NCBI RefSeq assembly: GCF_000238595.1
Contig: NZ_AGTS01000077.1
Location: 124,001 to 188,000, forward strand
Direction of reading: 5' to 3'
DNA: 64,000 nucleotides
DNA from: Acidovorax sp. NO-1
Lineage (GTDB): Bacteria > Pseudomonadota > Gammaproteobacteria > Burkholderiales > Burkholderiaceae_C
Positions 9,051 to 17,127 of the stretch are shown here, one piece after another (position 1 is the first letter of the stretch; each line of letters begins with the position of its first letter). Below the pieces are notes generated by a model. The model was not told the DNA's origin. It ran no database searches and saw nothing but the letters and a program-made list of their open reading frames with translations. The position numbers and the translations under genes are program-made.

Positions 9051-10220
9051 TCAGTCCGCCATGCAGAGCCGGTCTGCAATGTGCTGCGCCGTGTGGCCAT
9101 CGCCAAACGGGCTGCTTTCCAGCTGCATGCTGCGGTATGCCCCATCGTCGCGCAGCAGGCGTGCCGCCTCAGTCACGATGCGGTGGATGTCTGTGCCAAC
9201 CAGTACCGCACCACCAGCCTCCACAAGCTCCTGCCGCTCCGTGCTGTCGCGCGCAATCAGCACTGGCCGTTTTAGCGCAGAGGCTTCTTCCTGGATGCCG
9301 CCTGAATCCGTCAGCGTGAAGTAACAGCGTTGCAGCAGGCTGATGAGGGCAGGGTAGTCCATGGGATCGGTCAGGCACACGCGCTGGCGCAGCTCGTCCG
9401 GCAATGCGTCGATCACCGGCCTTACCGCCTGGCTGACCGCCGGGTTGGGGTGAAGCGGCCAGACCACAACCAGATCGCCATGGGCCGCCAGCAACTGCCC
9501 GATGGCAGTGGCGATGTTTCGTATGGGATCGCCCCAGTTCTCTCGGCGGTGGGCGGTCACCAACAGCAGCCGCTGGTTTGTTTGCTGGTTCAGAAACTCT
9601 GCGACCGTCGCTGGCACCACTGAAGGCCAACCGGAAGACAAGACGGATGGCGCGGACGATGCATTGGCCTGCAGGCGCTGCTGCGTCCAGCGCGCCGCGT
9701 CAATCACCGTATTGCCGACGACGGAGATACAGGCGTCTGCTATGCCTTCGCGCAAAAGGTTATCCCGGGTCCGTGCCGTCGGTGCGAAGTGCCAGTGGGC
9801 GAGCCGTGCTATCAGCTCCCGGTTCTTTTCCTCCGGGAACGGCTCGCGCGTGCCTGTGCGCAAACCCGCCTCGATGTGCGCGACCGGCTTGTCGTTGTAG
9901 TAGCCACTCAGGGCTCCGACCAGCGCAGACGTCGTGTCGCCCTGCACCAGCACCACATCTGGCTGGGTTTCGTCCACCAGCCTGTCCACCCCTTCGAGCA
10001 GCAGCGCTGTGAGGTCGCCCAACCTCGGTGTGCGCCGCTCCAGTGCCAGGCGCAGGTCTGGCCCCATGTCAAAAAACCGGTAAAGCACCTCAGCCACCTC
10101 CGCGTGCTGCCCGGTGTGGAGCACCACCACGCGATGGCCCCGCAGCTTCAGCTCGCGGTGCAGCGGTGCCATCTTGATGATCTCAGGGCGGGTGCCTAAA
10201 CACGCAAGGTAAGTGGTCAT
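9051..10220 (-). CDS. wecB: UDP-N-acetylglucosamine 2-epimerase (non-hydrolysing)
   Basis: 389 residues from the ATG at 10220; the frame extends further upstream but the family begins at the TYLACLGTRPEIIKMAPL motif. Other family signatures: HIEAGLRTGTREPFPEEKNR, VTAHRRENWG, LTDSGGIQEEAS and a final DGHTAQHI. The enzyme interconverts UDP-GlcNAc and UDP-ManNAc in the cytoplasm for surface polysaccharides. It lies convergent with the glmM-like gene, which makes its substrate precursor. A palindromic site at 10371 lies in its promoter region. Confidence 0.92.
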   Translation of the reverse strand: MTTYLACLGTRPEIIKMAPLHRELKLRGHRVVVLHTGQHAEVAEVLYRFFDMGPDLRLALERRTPRLGDLTALLLEGVDRLVDETQPDVVLVQGDTTSALVGALSGYYNDKPVAHIEAGLRTGTREPFPEEKNRELIARLAHWHFAPTARTRDNLLREGIADACISVVGNTVIDAARWTQQRLQANASSAPSVLSSGWPSVVPATVAEFLNQQTNQRLLLVTAHRRENWGDPIRNIATAIGQLLAAHGDLVVVWPLHPNPAVSQAVRPVIDALPDELRQRVCLTDPMDYPALISLLQRCYFTLTDSGGIQEEASALKRPVLIARDSTERQELVEAGGAVLVGTDIHRIVTEAARLLRDDGAYRSMQLESSPFGDGHTAQHIADRLCMAD

Positions 10221-10563
10221 GGGTTCTTTCAACGCAGCGGCGCTCGCGTTTTGTTGGGAGGCGTTGGAACCAGTCCAGACGGACTTTTCGGAAGGAAGAC
10301 TTGGGAGAACGCCGCCACAGCAGGTGCCCCCAAGGCCGACGCATGGTGCGGTTGAGGGGCGTGGAGTGTCTGTTCGACACCGCACAGATTGCCGCATCAC
10401 TTAGTTAACATAATATACATCGTATATATCATTACGTGGTTTCGCCAATCACTCCTCAATACGCAATCGTTTACGTAACTGAAGTTGTGTTTATTTTCAA
10501 AGAGAAGTTGTAACCTGACGTCAATTGGACGTACGTTTAAGGAGTCAGGCTCCTGCAGGTGAT
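10221..10563. other. Intergenic region, AT-rich in its right half
   Basis: 343 bases without a supported gene. The left part holds the third copy of the palindromic site (10371-10386) upstream of wecB. From about 10398 to 10560 the composition shifts to AT-rich (runs such as ATATACATCGTATATATC), marking the boundary between the polysaccharide cluster and the integrase island. Confidence 0.6.
10371..10386 (-). promoter_or_regulatory. Putative operator (site 3 of 3) upstream of wecB
   Basis: TGTTCGACACCGCACA, written on the + strand, about 150 nt upstream of the wecB start. It is nearly identical to the site at 7470 (14 of 16). Confidence 0.4.
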
Positions 10564-11556
10564 CTAGCGCTTGTGTCTGTTCCTTCGAGACCCGACTGCT
10601 GGCGTTGCTGTCTCGCTGTTCTTTGGTGGCAATCGATCCCGAAGCTCAGTGAGTACGGCATACGTGTCGTGGCGGCTCTCCTCAAACTTCGATTTCCAGG
10701 TGCTTGTCTCGTCCCGGGCCAGCTGAAGCTCTTTCGCCAGCTGGGCCTTATCCGCCTGTAGCAAGGTCAACTCAGCCTCCAGGGCTCTCATCTTCTCGGT
10801 TGCCTCTGCAAGTGCGCCGGCCGACTTTCTGTTGTCGACCTCCAGCTGCCCGGCCAGCTTCTTGGACTCGAGCCGTGCCCGGTCTACCTCGGTGTTGAGC
10901 CTGCGTTCGTTGGCGTGGGCGCGCTCTTCAAGCCCCAAGCGCTCCGCCCGGTGCTCGGCCTCTGCGCTTTCTTGGCGTTGCCGCTGTGCCTCCGTGGCCT
11001 GCTGAAGCTGGACGTTCTGGGTCCGAGCCTCATCTAGCTGGCTCTGGAATGCCTGCACCTGCGCATGCAATTCCCTGACTTGCCCGGCCATCTCTGTGAT
11101 CTGAGCATCCTTGGCTTGCATGGCCACCTCAAAGGCCTCACTGCGGTCTTTAAGGCGCTGTCGCTCGTTATCGAGCTCCTGCTGAGCCTGTTTGATGGCC
11201 TCCGCTCGTTTATCCAGCTCAGCTTGTGCCTGGGCCATCGCCGCGGTCGCGCCATCTTGAGCGTGTTGAACCGCCCGTCCCCAAAGCGTCTTTGCGGCCC
11301 TCAGCACCGGGCCTGGCAGTTGCTCGCCTGGGTCTTCTGGTTGATCGAGTGCCTCCCCAGGGGTGAGCAGCCTCTTTGCCAAGGAGCTATACCATGAATC
11401 CAGCATGGGGCCTACGGTATTGGGTGATCCGCGACCGAGCTGCTGGCGCACCCGTTCAATCGTGGGACGCTCACCCTGATTCAGAACAGCGTCGGCGGCT
11501 GCCCAGACCTCCTCCATTTGCACACCACGCGGACCTCGAACAATTTTTGACTGCAT
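10564..11556 (-). CDS. KfrA-like DNA-binding coiled-coil protein
   Basis: 330 residues. The first ~60 residues match the KfrA N-terminal DNA-binding region (EEVWAAADAVLNQGERPTIERVRQQLGRGSPNTVGPMLDSW). Residues ~95-300 are a long heptad-rich coiled coil full of Gln, Glu, Ala and Arg, as in plasmid KfrA proteins and related chromosomal proteins. It probably binds an operator near its own promoter and may bridge DNA. It is divergent from the tyrosine recombinase and shares its 129-nt regulatory region, so it likely controls or assists the recombinase. Confidence 0.75.
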   Translation of the reverse strand: MQSKIVRGPRGVQMEEVWAAADAVLNQGERPTIERVRQQLGRGSPNTVGPMLDSWYSSLAKRLLTPGEALDQPEDPGEQLPGPVLRAAKTLWGRAVQHAQDGATAAMAQAQAELDKRAEAIKQAQQELDNERQRLKDRSEAFEVAMQAKDAQITEMAGQVRELHAQVQAFQSQLDEARTQNVQLQQATEAQRQRQESAEAEHRAERLGLEERAHANERRLNTEVDRARLESKKLAGQLEVDNRKSAGALAEATEKMRALEAELTLLQADKAQLAKELQLARDETSTWKSKFEESRHDTYAVLTELRDRLPPKNSETATPAVGSRRNRHKR

Positions 11557-11582
11557 CGCCCTACTCCACTACATTTTTACCA

Positions 11583-11603
11583 ACGATAATCGATGCTTAT
11601 CGT
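11583..11603 (+). promoter_or_regulatory. Inverted repeat, possible KfrA-like operator
   Basis: Perfect 7-bp arms ACGATAA and TTATCGT separated by 7 nt, inside the divergent KfrA-like/integrase promoter region. A second small repeat, TTGTT-GTA-AACAA, lies nearby at about 11620-11632. Both are candidates for autoregulatory binding. Confidence 0.4.
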
Positions 11604-11685
11604 GATCTATCAACTATATTTGTTGTAAACAATACATCATATGTAGTTTTTATCAAAATTTGCCTTTACAACCTCGGTTTCAACC

Positions 11686-12738
11686 ATGCGCCTGCCGTCT
11701 CTGAGAAATATCCCCTCGCTGGAGCCGTCCTCCCTGTCGCTTGTGACTGCGCAGGCCGTTGAAGAGTTGATGCGCGAGGGCGAGTCCTTGAACACGTTGG
11801 CCAGCTATCGCTCTGCGCTGCGCTATTGGGCTGCCTGGTTTGGCCTTCGGTACGGGCAAGGCATCACGCTACCGCTGCCTGCGAACGCCGTCCTGCAGTT
11901 CATCGTGGATCACGCACAGCGGACTACCACCGATGGCCTGGCTCACGAGCTACCGCCAGCAATTGACCAAGCGCTGGTGGATGCGGGATTCAAAGGCAAG
12001 CCAGGCCCAATGGCGCTCAATACCTTGATCCATCGGATTGCCGTGCTGTCCAAGGCGCATCAGCTCCGAGAACTAAAAAATCCTTGCCAGGACCCCAAAG
12101 TCCGCGAGCTGCTGGCCAAGACTCGGCGGGCCTACGGCAAACGTGGCGCGCTTCCGCAGAAGAAAGATGCGCTGACCAAGGACCCATTGATGGCCATCCT
12201 CGACACCTGCGACGAATCACTCAAGGGCATCCGTGACCGCGCCCTCCTCCTCTTTGCCTGGGCATCGGGCGGGCGCCGCCGATCAGAAGTGACGGGGGCG
12301 ACGATGAAGAATCTTCACCGGGTGGGGCCCAGCAGCTTCACCTACACCCTCGCCTATTCCAAAAGCAACCAGACTGCAGCGGATCGTCCGGAGAACGTGA
12401 AACCTCTGGCGGGCATTGCGGGCGAAGCGCTGCAGGCATGGTTAACAGCTTCGGGCATCGTGGACGGTGCAATATTCAGGCAGGTCAGGAAAGGCGGACA
12501 CCTTGGAGAACCCCTCTCCCCTGCCGCCGTGCGAGATATTGTTCGCGAGCGCGCAAAACTTGCCGGGCTACCGGAGGTGTTTTCTGCACATTCGCTGCGG
12601 TCTGGATTTGTGACCGAGGCTGCTGTTCAGAAGGTGCCGTTGGCGGACACCATGGCAATGACAGGACATCGAAGTGTGGCTAGCGTCGTCGGGTACTACC
12701 GTCCGTCGAAAGACAATCCGGCAACCAAATTACTTTAG
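11686..12738 (+). CDS. Tyrosine recombinase / site-specific integrase
   Basis: 350 residues. An N-terminal SAM-like core-binding domain (about 25-125; TLASYRSALRYWAAWFGLRYG) precedes a catalytic domain. Catalytic residues visible: Arg in WASGGRRRSEV, the H-x-x-R of HSLRSGF, His in MTGHRS and the Tyr nucleophile in VVGYYRP. It resembles the integrases of genomic islands and phage-like elements that cut and join DNA through a 3'-phosphotyrosine. Divergent from the KfrA-like gene and adjacent to the defence locus, it may be the mobility gene of that island. No attachment-site duplication was identified. Confidence 0.85.
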   Translation: MRLPSLRNIPSLEPSSLSLVTAQAVEELMREGESLNTLASYRSALRYWAAWFGLRYGQGITLPLPANAVLQFIVDHAQRTTTDGLAHELPPAIDQALVDAGFKGKPGPMALNTLIHRIAVLSKAHQLRELKNPCQDPKVRELLAKTRRAYGKRGALPQKKDALTKDPLMAILDTCDESLKGIRDRALLLFAWASGGRRRSEVTGATMKNLHRVGPSSFTYTLAYSKSNQTAADRPENVKPLAGIAGEALQAWLTASGIVDGAIFRQVRKGGHLGEPLSPAAVRDIVRERAKLAGLPEVFSAHSLRSGFVTEAAVQKVPLADTMAMTGHRSVASVVGYYRPSKDNPATKLL

Positions 12739-12839
12739 CTTGTTGGCAGAATTTTTCCCTGAACGAAGTTCAGTTGCAGCACGGCCTCCCTCAGATCCCT
12801 GACGCATTGCTAAGTCCTTTAAACGCATCTATTTTTTAA

Positions 12840-12885
12840 TTGCCGGGCTTAAGTAGTTTGATTTTTAATTCTACTTGAGTGGCAA
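12840..12885. terminator. Bidirectional hairpin between integrase and TIR effector
   Basis: Nested stems TTGCC/GGCAA and CTTAAGTAG/CTACTTGAG (one G-U pair) enclose a T-rich loop, followed by AATTTT on one side and preceded by TTTTTTAA on the other. It sits between two convergent genes, so it can stop transcription in both directions. Confidence 0.6.
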
Positions 12886-12897
12886 ATTTTCAAAATA

Positions 12898-13809
12898 TTA
12901 GTCGCGCCCAATACTGCCGAGCTTTTGAATGTGTTCTCGCAATTTATCGCAAGCAGGTCCAAACTTGTGTGGTGACGATTCGTCGAAGTCGTATCGAATT
13001 GTCGTTAGGCCAGCAAGATCGCTGGGTAACTTTATGCGGACACCCTTTGGCTCCATCAATATAGCCCGATTTCTCCCAAGACGACCCATAAATAAGCCGA
13101 GCTCGAATATCACGTTGTCCCTCGGCGCTGGCCAATCTTGGTCTCTACTCTCCACTCGGTCCTCCCCGTGAGCGATGGCAACAGCAAAATCGCATTGATC
13201 GAGTTCCGAAACTAGGTCGTCAATGGTGTAGTTTGCAATTTTGAAAACGCCTTGGTGCCACGGGATGGTATTGAAATCATCATGTTCGAACTGCGCTTGT
13301 AGAGCACGTACAATTTTTATATTTTCGGATGTCGATATAACAAACAACCGTATTTTCTCGCGCGCCTCTGCAACCATCATGTTGCGCTCCAAAAGACGCT
13401 TGGAGAGCACTTGCGCCATGGTTCTCCAGATATCTGGGAAGTCTTTGGCAACCTCAGTTAGTTGCGGCTCGGTCAGCTTGGCGACAACTGTCGACTCAGT
13501 TGCCCTAACGGTTGCAGAGCGCTTTTGAAGTGGCTCCACCGCGGCCATTTCACCCACCGAATCACCAGCGACCCGTGAACGAATCTTTTTGTGGTTTATG
13601 ATGATGTCGCAAGCACCATGCAGAATGAAGTACAAGTCATTATCTTCCGCATCCTGCTCGATAATGGTGTCGCCGGCCTGGAGCTCCATTGGGACGGCGA
13701 TATCAGCAAGTCTCTCTGCAAGCTGCTCATTGCCCGCGACCATGCGCTGTCGCTTAAGCAATTCGACACGAAGACGGCGGCCTTGCTCACCCTTTAATTT
13801 TTCAATCAT
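12898..13809 (-). CDS. Pycsar-type effector: cNMP-binding domain fused to a TIR-like domain (PycTIR-like)
   Basis: 303 residues from the ATG at 13809, preceded by GGAGAAGG; an upstream in-frame start lacks a good site. Residues ~25-135 are a cyclic-nucleotide-binding domain with the phosphate cassette GDSVGEMAAVEPLQKRSATVRA-like pattern (GEMA...RSATVRA). Residues ~150-300 are a TIR-like/CAP12-type domain: IRLFVISTSEN strand, then DNVIFELGLFMGRLGR holding the likely catalytic Glu of the NAD-cleaving site. In known Pycsar systems such effectors sense cCMP or cUMP from a phage-triggered cyclase and deplete NAD. Here it follows the WYL regulator by 19 nt, and the cyclase is divergent. AT-richer than the flanking genes. 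Confidence 0.85.
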   Translation of the reverse strand: MIEKLKGEQGRRLRVELLKRQRMVAGNEQLAERLADIAVPMELQAGDTIIEQDAEDNDLYFILHGACDIIINHKKIRSRVAGDSVGEMAAVEPLQKRSATVRATESTVVAKLTEPQLTEVAKDFPDIWRTMAQVLSKRLLERNMMVAEAREKIRLFVISTSENIKIVRALQAQFEHDDFNTIPWHQGVFKIANYTIDDLVSELDQCDFAVAIAHGEDRVESRDQDWPAPRDNVIFELGLFMGRLGRNRAILMEPKGVRIKLPSDLAGLTTIRYDFDESSPHKFGPACDKLREHIQKLGSIGRD

Positions 13810-13828
13810 ATTTCCTTCTCCTATATAA

Positions 13829-14698
13829 CTATACGTCCTGCAATGCCTTCCTGAATTCCTCCCCATTCATCATGCGCAGTGGTGTAGCCGCAGGCTTTCC
13901 TTCAATTTCAGGTACATCCAATCTTAGGATTTTCTCAAAGTAGAAAAGTAGCGCTTTCCGTACGCGTATTGACATTTTTCCGTCAATCATTCCATAGTCT
14001 TCTGCAATTCCCTTCTTCTGAAATTCTGTCAATTTCGGGTTCGGACATATCAAGACTTCAAACAATTCATTCCAAGACTTGTCATCCACGACAAGGCCTT
14101 CGGCGGGTCCAATGTTTTTGGCTTCCTCACACCGGGATAGTAAGAAATCTCGGTATGCACTGGCTTTGCTGCAGTATGCCCTGACGTGCCACCTTGCTCC
14201 ATCATTAACCAGCGAATGAGGCGATAACCTCCGCCAAGTTTTTTCTGTGTTTTCCTTATTCATGGATTGATAGAGAACCTCCACCGAGCGGGTTTCACGT
14301 ATAGCAGTTACGAGACTTCGCAGAACGTCAGATTTGACGCGCCTTGAGGGAAGGGGCATTACTGCAACACTCGGCGTGCTCCCCAGCCATGAATCGACCA
14401 ATCGCACTCTGTCTTCAGCTGCATCGCGCAGATGGACCAAATAGCTCTCAGCGCTTAAATCCAAAAACACCGGGCGAAAATCCGGCGTACTCACATACCG
14501 CTTCTCACTGGCGTCGTACACCAAGTTTGAAGGAGCCGTTAGCTGGTATGCACCGATGTCCGCCGAGGCCTGTGGGACAGACACCCCGAATTTTTCAGTT
14601 ATGTCCGCGCGGCGGATGCCTCCCTCCCAGTAGAGACGGAACTCGATGAACTCCAGGCGCCGCTCGGCACCCCAGCGAATTTTTTCAGCAGACGGCAT
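13829..14698 (-). CDS. WYL-domain transcriptional regulator (CapW-like)
   Basis: 289 residues. An N-terminal winged helix-turn-helix (RRLEFIEFRLYWEGGIRRADITEKFGVSVPQASADI) is followed by a WYL-type domain (about 125-200; SVEVLYQSMNKE...RRLSPHSLVNDGARWHVRAYCSKASAYRDFLLSRC) and a C-terminal WCX-like part. This order matches CapW-type repressors of anti-phage operons, which release DNA on infection. It is the first gene of the operon with the TIR effector and diverges from the cyclase; an inverted repeat in the cyclase promoter is its likely operator. The ligand is unknown. Confidence 0.82.
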   Translation of the reverse strand: MPSAEKIRWGAERRLEFIEFRLYWEGGIRRADITEKFGVSVPQASADIGAYQLTAPSNLVYDASEKRYVSTPDFRPVFLDLSAESYLVHLRDAAEDRVRLVDSWLGSTPSVAVMPLPSRRVKSDVLRSLVTAIRETRSVEVLYQSMNKENTEKTWRRLSPHSLVNDGARWHVRAYCSKASAYRDFLLSRCEEAKNIGPAEGLVVDDKSWNELFEVLICPNPKLTEFQKKGIAEDYGMIDGKMSIRVRKALLFYFEKILRLDVPEIEGKPAATPLRMMNGEEFRKALQDV

Positions 14699-14713
14699 GA
14701 TGAGAATAGTTAC

Positions 14714-14742
14714 TTGACGGGTTTAGAATGTAGACCCATAAT
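14714..14742 (+). promoter_or_regulatory. Sigma-70-type promoter with operator in the spacer, before the cyclase gene
   Basis: -35 TTGACG at 14714-14719, 17-nt spacer, -10 CATAAT at 14737-14742. An inverted repeat GGGTTTA-N5-TAGACCC (14719-14737, 6 of 7 pairs) fills the spacer, so a bound repressor would occlude RNA polymerase. The divergent WYL gene starts 15 nt to the left, so one operator could control both directions. Confidence 0.65.
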
Positions 14743-14798
14743 TTAACTATACGCATCGGACCCACCTTTGTCCACGCGGGTTACACGAGGAGACGACC

Positions 14799-16337
14799 AT
14801 GAGCCACACCTGGAACAGTGACCGAGCCAAAGCCCACATCGAGAAAAAGATGGACGACGTGGAGACGGTAAACATCAAGAAGTACGGCCGCGACATGTCC
14901 TTGGAGTCGATACCGACCAACACCGCATATCGTGTGGATGGGGTGCACATGTACGCCGACATCCTGAATCTGAAAGCCATGCTGAACGAAACGGCGGTCG
15001 AGGGCACTGACTGCCACAAGCGCACCTTGCGCTTCCTGGACCAACACTACCGGGCTGTCAGCCGCATTTTCAAGCGCGTGGATGCCCGCCGCGTGGACTT
15101 CCACAATCAGCGACTGCACAGCCTCTTTACGAAGCCCTATAACTCTGAAACAGGTGCCGAAAAAAAACGCGTTCAGCGAGCCGTAGCCACGGCGCAACTG
15201 ATGATTGACGTTCTCGCGGAGACGAAAGACGACGATGCGAAGCTGCCTGGCGCAGTTGTGCGCGTGGGCATTGATACTGGCGAGACGTTGGCTGTGAACA
15301 ATGGGCGCAATGGCTACCGTGAGCCGCTGTTTCTGGGAGATGCTGCGAACCACGCTGCGAAGCTGGCCAGCAACCTGTCGACCAAGGGCATCTACCTCAC
15401 GAATGCAGCACGCAAAGTGCTTGGCCTAGATGAGGAGGACGCACCTGAGAAAGTCGCACTCACGAAGGATGAAATTCAAGCATGCCAAGACGCGGCAGCG
15501 CTTGACGTCACCGCTGAGACAATCGTGAAGGAGTGGCGCGAGGACCTCAAGAACAATCCTCTCGGTTCCTTCGAGTTCAAGCGCCACACGCCGCCCTTCT
15601 CGACGATGGATATCGCGTCACTTACGCCGGGAAACTCTCGTCGCCAGGAAGCCGTGAGCATCTACGCAGACATCGATGGATTCACTGCTTACGTGGCGGA
15701 CAACATCGAGTCGAATGCTGAAGATGTGGTCCGAGTACTGCACGTACTCAGGGCCGAACTTGAACGCGTGCTCACGACCGAGTTTGAAGGCCGGCGTGTG
15801 CGCTTTATTGGCGATTGCGTCCATGGCTTGATTTGCGAAGGAACCGCGGCTATCACCGACATCCAAGAAACCATCTCCGAAGCCACGCGGCTGGCTGGGG
15901 GCTTTCGCAGCAGCTTCGACCTTGCGCTCGAACTGTTGAAGGAAAAGGGGTACTTCTCCGGCGAGCTTGGCCTAGCTATTGGATTTGAGTACGGCCCGAT
16001 GACCGTGACGCGTCTTGGAGTCAAAGGCACACGTGTGCGGTGCTCTGTAAGCCGCGGTGTGCTGGCGTCCGAAGATGAGCAGGTCCGGTGTAATGGGTCG
16101 GAAACAGCCATTGGCCAGAGCGCATATGACGAGGCGTCTGACCCCGTGAAGAAGATTTTCGGTAGCAAGCGCAAGGCGGCAAACCTTGACTACCTTGAAG
16201 TCACGGAAGCCCTTGCGGACAGCGGCGACAAGTCTGCCAGCAGTGCGCGCGCCCTCGGAACGCCCGCGAGGACACCGGCAATCGCGAGGGCGCAAGAGAA
16301 GGTCGTGCGCCCTTACTGCGGCACAACGGAGGCCTGA
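14799..16337 (+). CDS. Pycsar-type nucleotide cyclase with tandem cyclase domains (PycC-like)
   Basis: 512 residues; AGGAG precedes the ATG. Two class III cyclase-homology regions are seen. The C-terminal one has both metal-binding Asp positions (SIYADIDGFTAY, Asp291/Asp293; FIGDC, Asp339). The N-terminal one keeps the first (MYADIL, Asp54) but aligns Gln104 (VDFHNQRLHSL) with the second Asp, so it looks catalytically degenerate; it also has GIDTGETLAVNN and FLGDAANHAAKLAS segments. Together they could form an intramolecular pseudo-heterodimer. With a TIR effector, a WYL regulator and a PycTM fragment next to it, a pyrimidine cyclase role (cCMP or cUMP) is more likely than cAMP signalling. 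Its stop overlaps the next start (TGATG). Confidence 0.82.
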   Translation: MSHTWNSDRAKAHIEKKMDDVETVNIKKYGRDMSLESIPTNTAYRVDGVHMYADILNLKAMLNETAVEGTDCHKRTLRFLDQHYRAVSRIFKRVDARRVDFHNQRLHSLFTKPYNSETGAEKKRVQRAVATAQLMIDVLAETKDDDAKLPGAVVRVGIDTGETLAVNNGRNGYREPLFLGDAANHAAKLASNLSTKGIYLTNAARKVLGLDEEDAPEKVALTKDEIQACQDAAALDVTAETIVKEWREDLKNNPLGSFEFKRHTPPFSTMDIASLTPGNSRRQEAVSIYADIDGFTAYVADNIESNAEDVVRVLHVLRAELERVLTTEFEGRRVRFIGDCVHGLICEGTAAITDIQETISEATRLAGGFRSSFDLALELLKEKGYFSGELGLAIGFEYGPMTVTRLGVKGTRVRCSVSRGVLASEDEQVRCNGSETAIGQSAYDEASDPVKKIFGSKRKAANLDYLEVTEALADSGDKSASSARALGTPARTPAIARAQEKVVRPYCGTTEA

Positions 16338-17119
16338 TGATGAGTTCGGCGGTGGACTTCATCGTGGCGCTGGCACCCCAGTACAACGCTGCGGTTGAAC
16401 GCATTGCCGCCGGCGTCATCCTCAGGTTCTCACTCAGTCTGAGCGATGGCCGGACTGTGCCATACGCTATCAAAGCCATTGAGAATGGTTTGGTGGTGTC
16501 TGCCAGAGAGCTCACGCCTACTAATCTTCCGTCGTTTTGCCCTCAGCGTCACGTTAACTACGATGGCTCGTTCTGCCTGTACTGGCGGGGCGCTGCCACA
16601 CTTGACGTCGTCGACGAAGCCACTGCGGCTGAGTGGTGGGACACCCTTTGGAAATACCTAACTTTGCAGGTACGAGCTCAGAAGGTCAGGCGGTGGCCCA
16701 ACGATAGCGAGTGGGCTCATGGTCTAGCGGCCCAGTATCAGTTTGCCGCGGAGACCTCCGCCGCTGTATTGAGCGTCGACTTCGCAACTGCGCTCAAAGA
16801 GAAGCGACTCCACGTCGTTCGGCGCAGGAAGATTTACAAACTCTACATGGATGGTGTGCACATCTTCAGTGTGTGGTGTGCGTCGAAGAAAGTAGTCAAT
16901 CAAAAGCAACGCTGCTTCTGCGGGTCAAGTGGGAGAAAGCGGCCGAAGAGGATTCGCCGTTGTGGCGAGCATGCAGCCGCAGCTTCGACTCTGGCCATAG
17001 CGTTGGTTGGTTGGGAAGTTGAGGAGGCATCGTTCTGGAAGTCGTTTGAAGGGAAAGCCTGTTGCAATAGTTGCGATGACTGCCCTCTGAAATCCCCAAG
17101 TACCCCGAAAACCGAGTAG
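16337..17119 (+). CDS. Stand-alone E2-like (ubiquitin-conjugase-fold) protein with SEC-C-like zinc motif
   Basis: 260 residues, translationally coupled to the cyclase (TGATG). Residues 69-83 read PQRHVNYDGSFCLYW, which fits the E2 active-site pattern HPN...DG.ICL: His72, Asn74, Asp76-Gly77 and candidate catalytic Cys80 followed by Leu81. The preceding beta-rich segment (VILRFSLSLSDGRTVPYAIKAI) suits an E2 fold. Near the C-terminus, CFCGSSGRKRPKRIRRCGEH (193-212) resembles a SEC-C zinc motif, and CCNSCDDC adds more Cys. No E1, JAB or ubiquitin-like gene is adjacent. CBASS systems with only an E2-like partner are known, in which it modifies the cyclase; by analogy it may conjugate or regulate this cyclase. 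Family assignment rests on the motif, not on an alignment. Confidence 0.6.
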   Translation: MMSSAVDFIVALAPQYNAAVERIAAGVILRFSLSLSDGRTVPYAIKAIENGLVVSARELTPTNLPSFCPQRHVNYDGSFCLYWRGAATLDVVDEATAAEWWDTLWKYLTLQVRAQKVRRWPNDSEWAHGLAAQYQFAAETSAAVLSVDFATALKEKRLHVVRRRKIYKLYMDGVHIFSVWCASKKVVNQKQRCFCGSSGRKRPKRIRRCGEHAAAASTLAIALVGWEVEEASFWKSFEGKACCNSCDDCPLKSPSTPKTE

Positions 17120-17127
17120 GAAAGATC

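Noticed and set aside
12898..13809. TIR/cNMP gene as an ordinary Crp-type transcription factor
   Set aside because: No helix-turn-helix follows the cNMP domain; the C-terminal half is a TIR-like domain with the NVIFELG motif.
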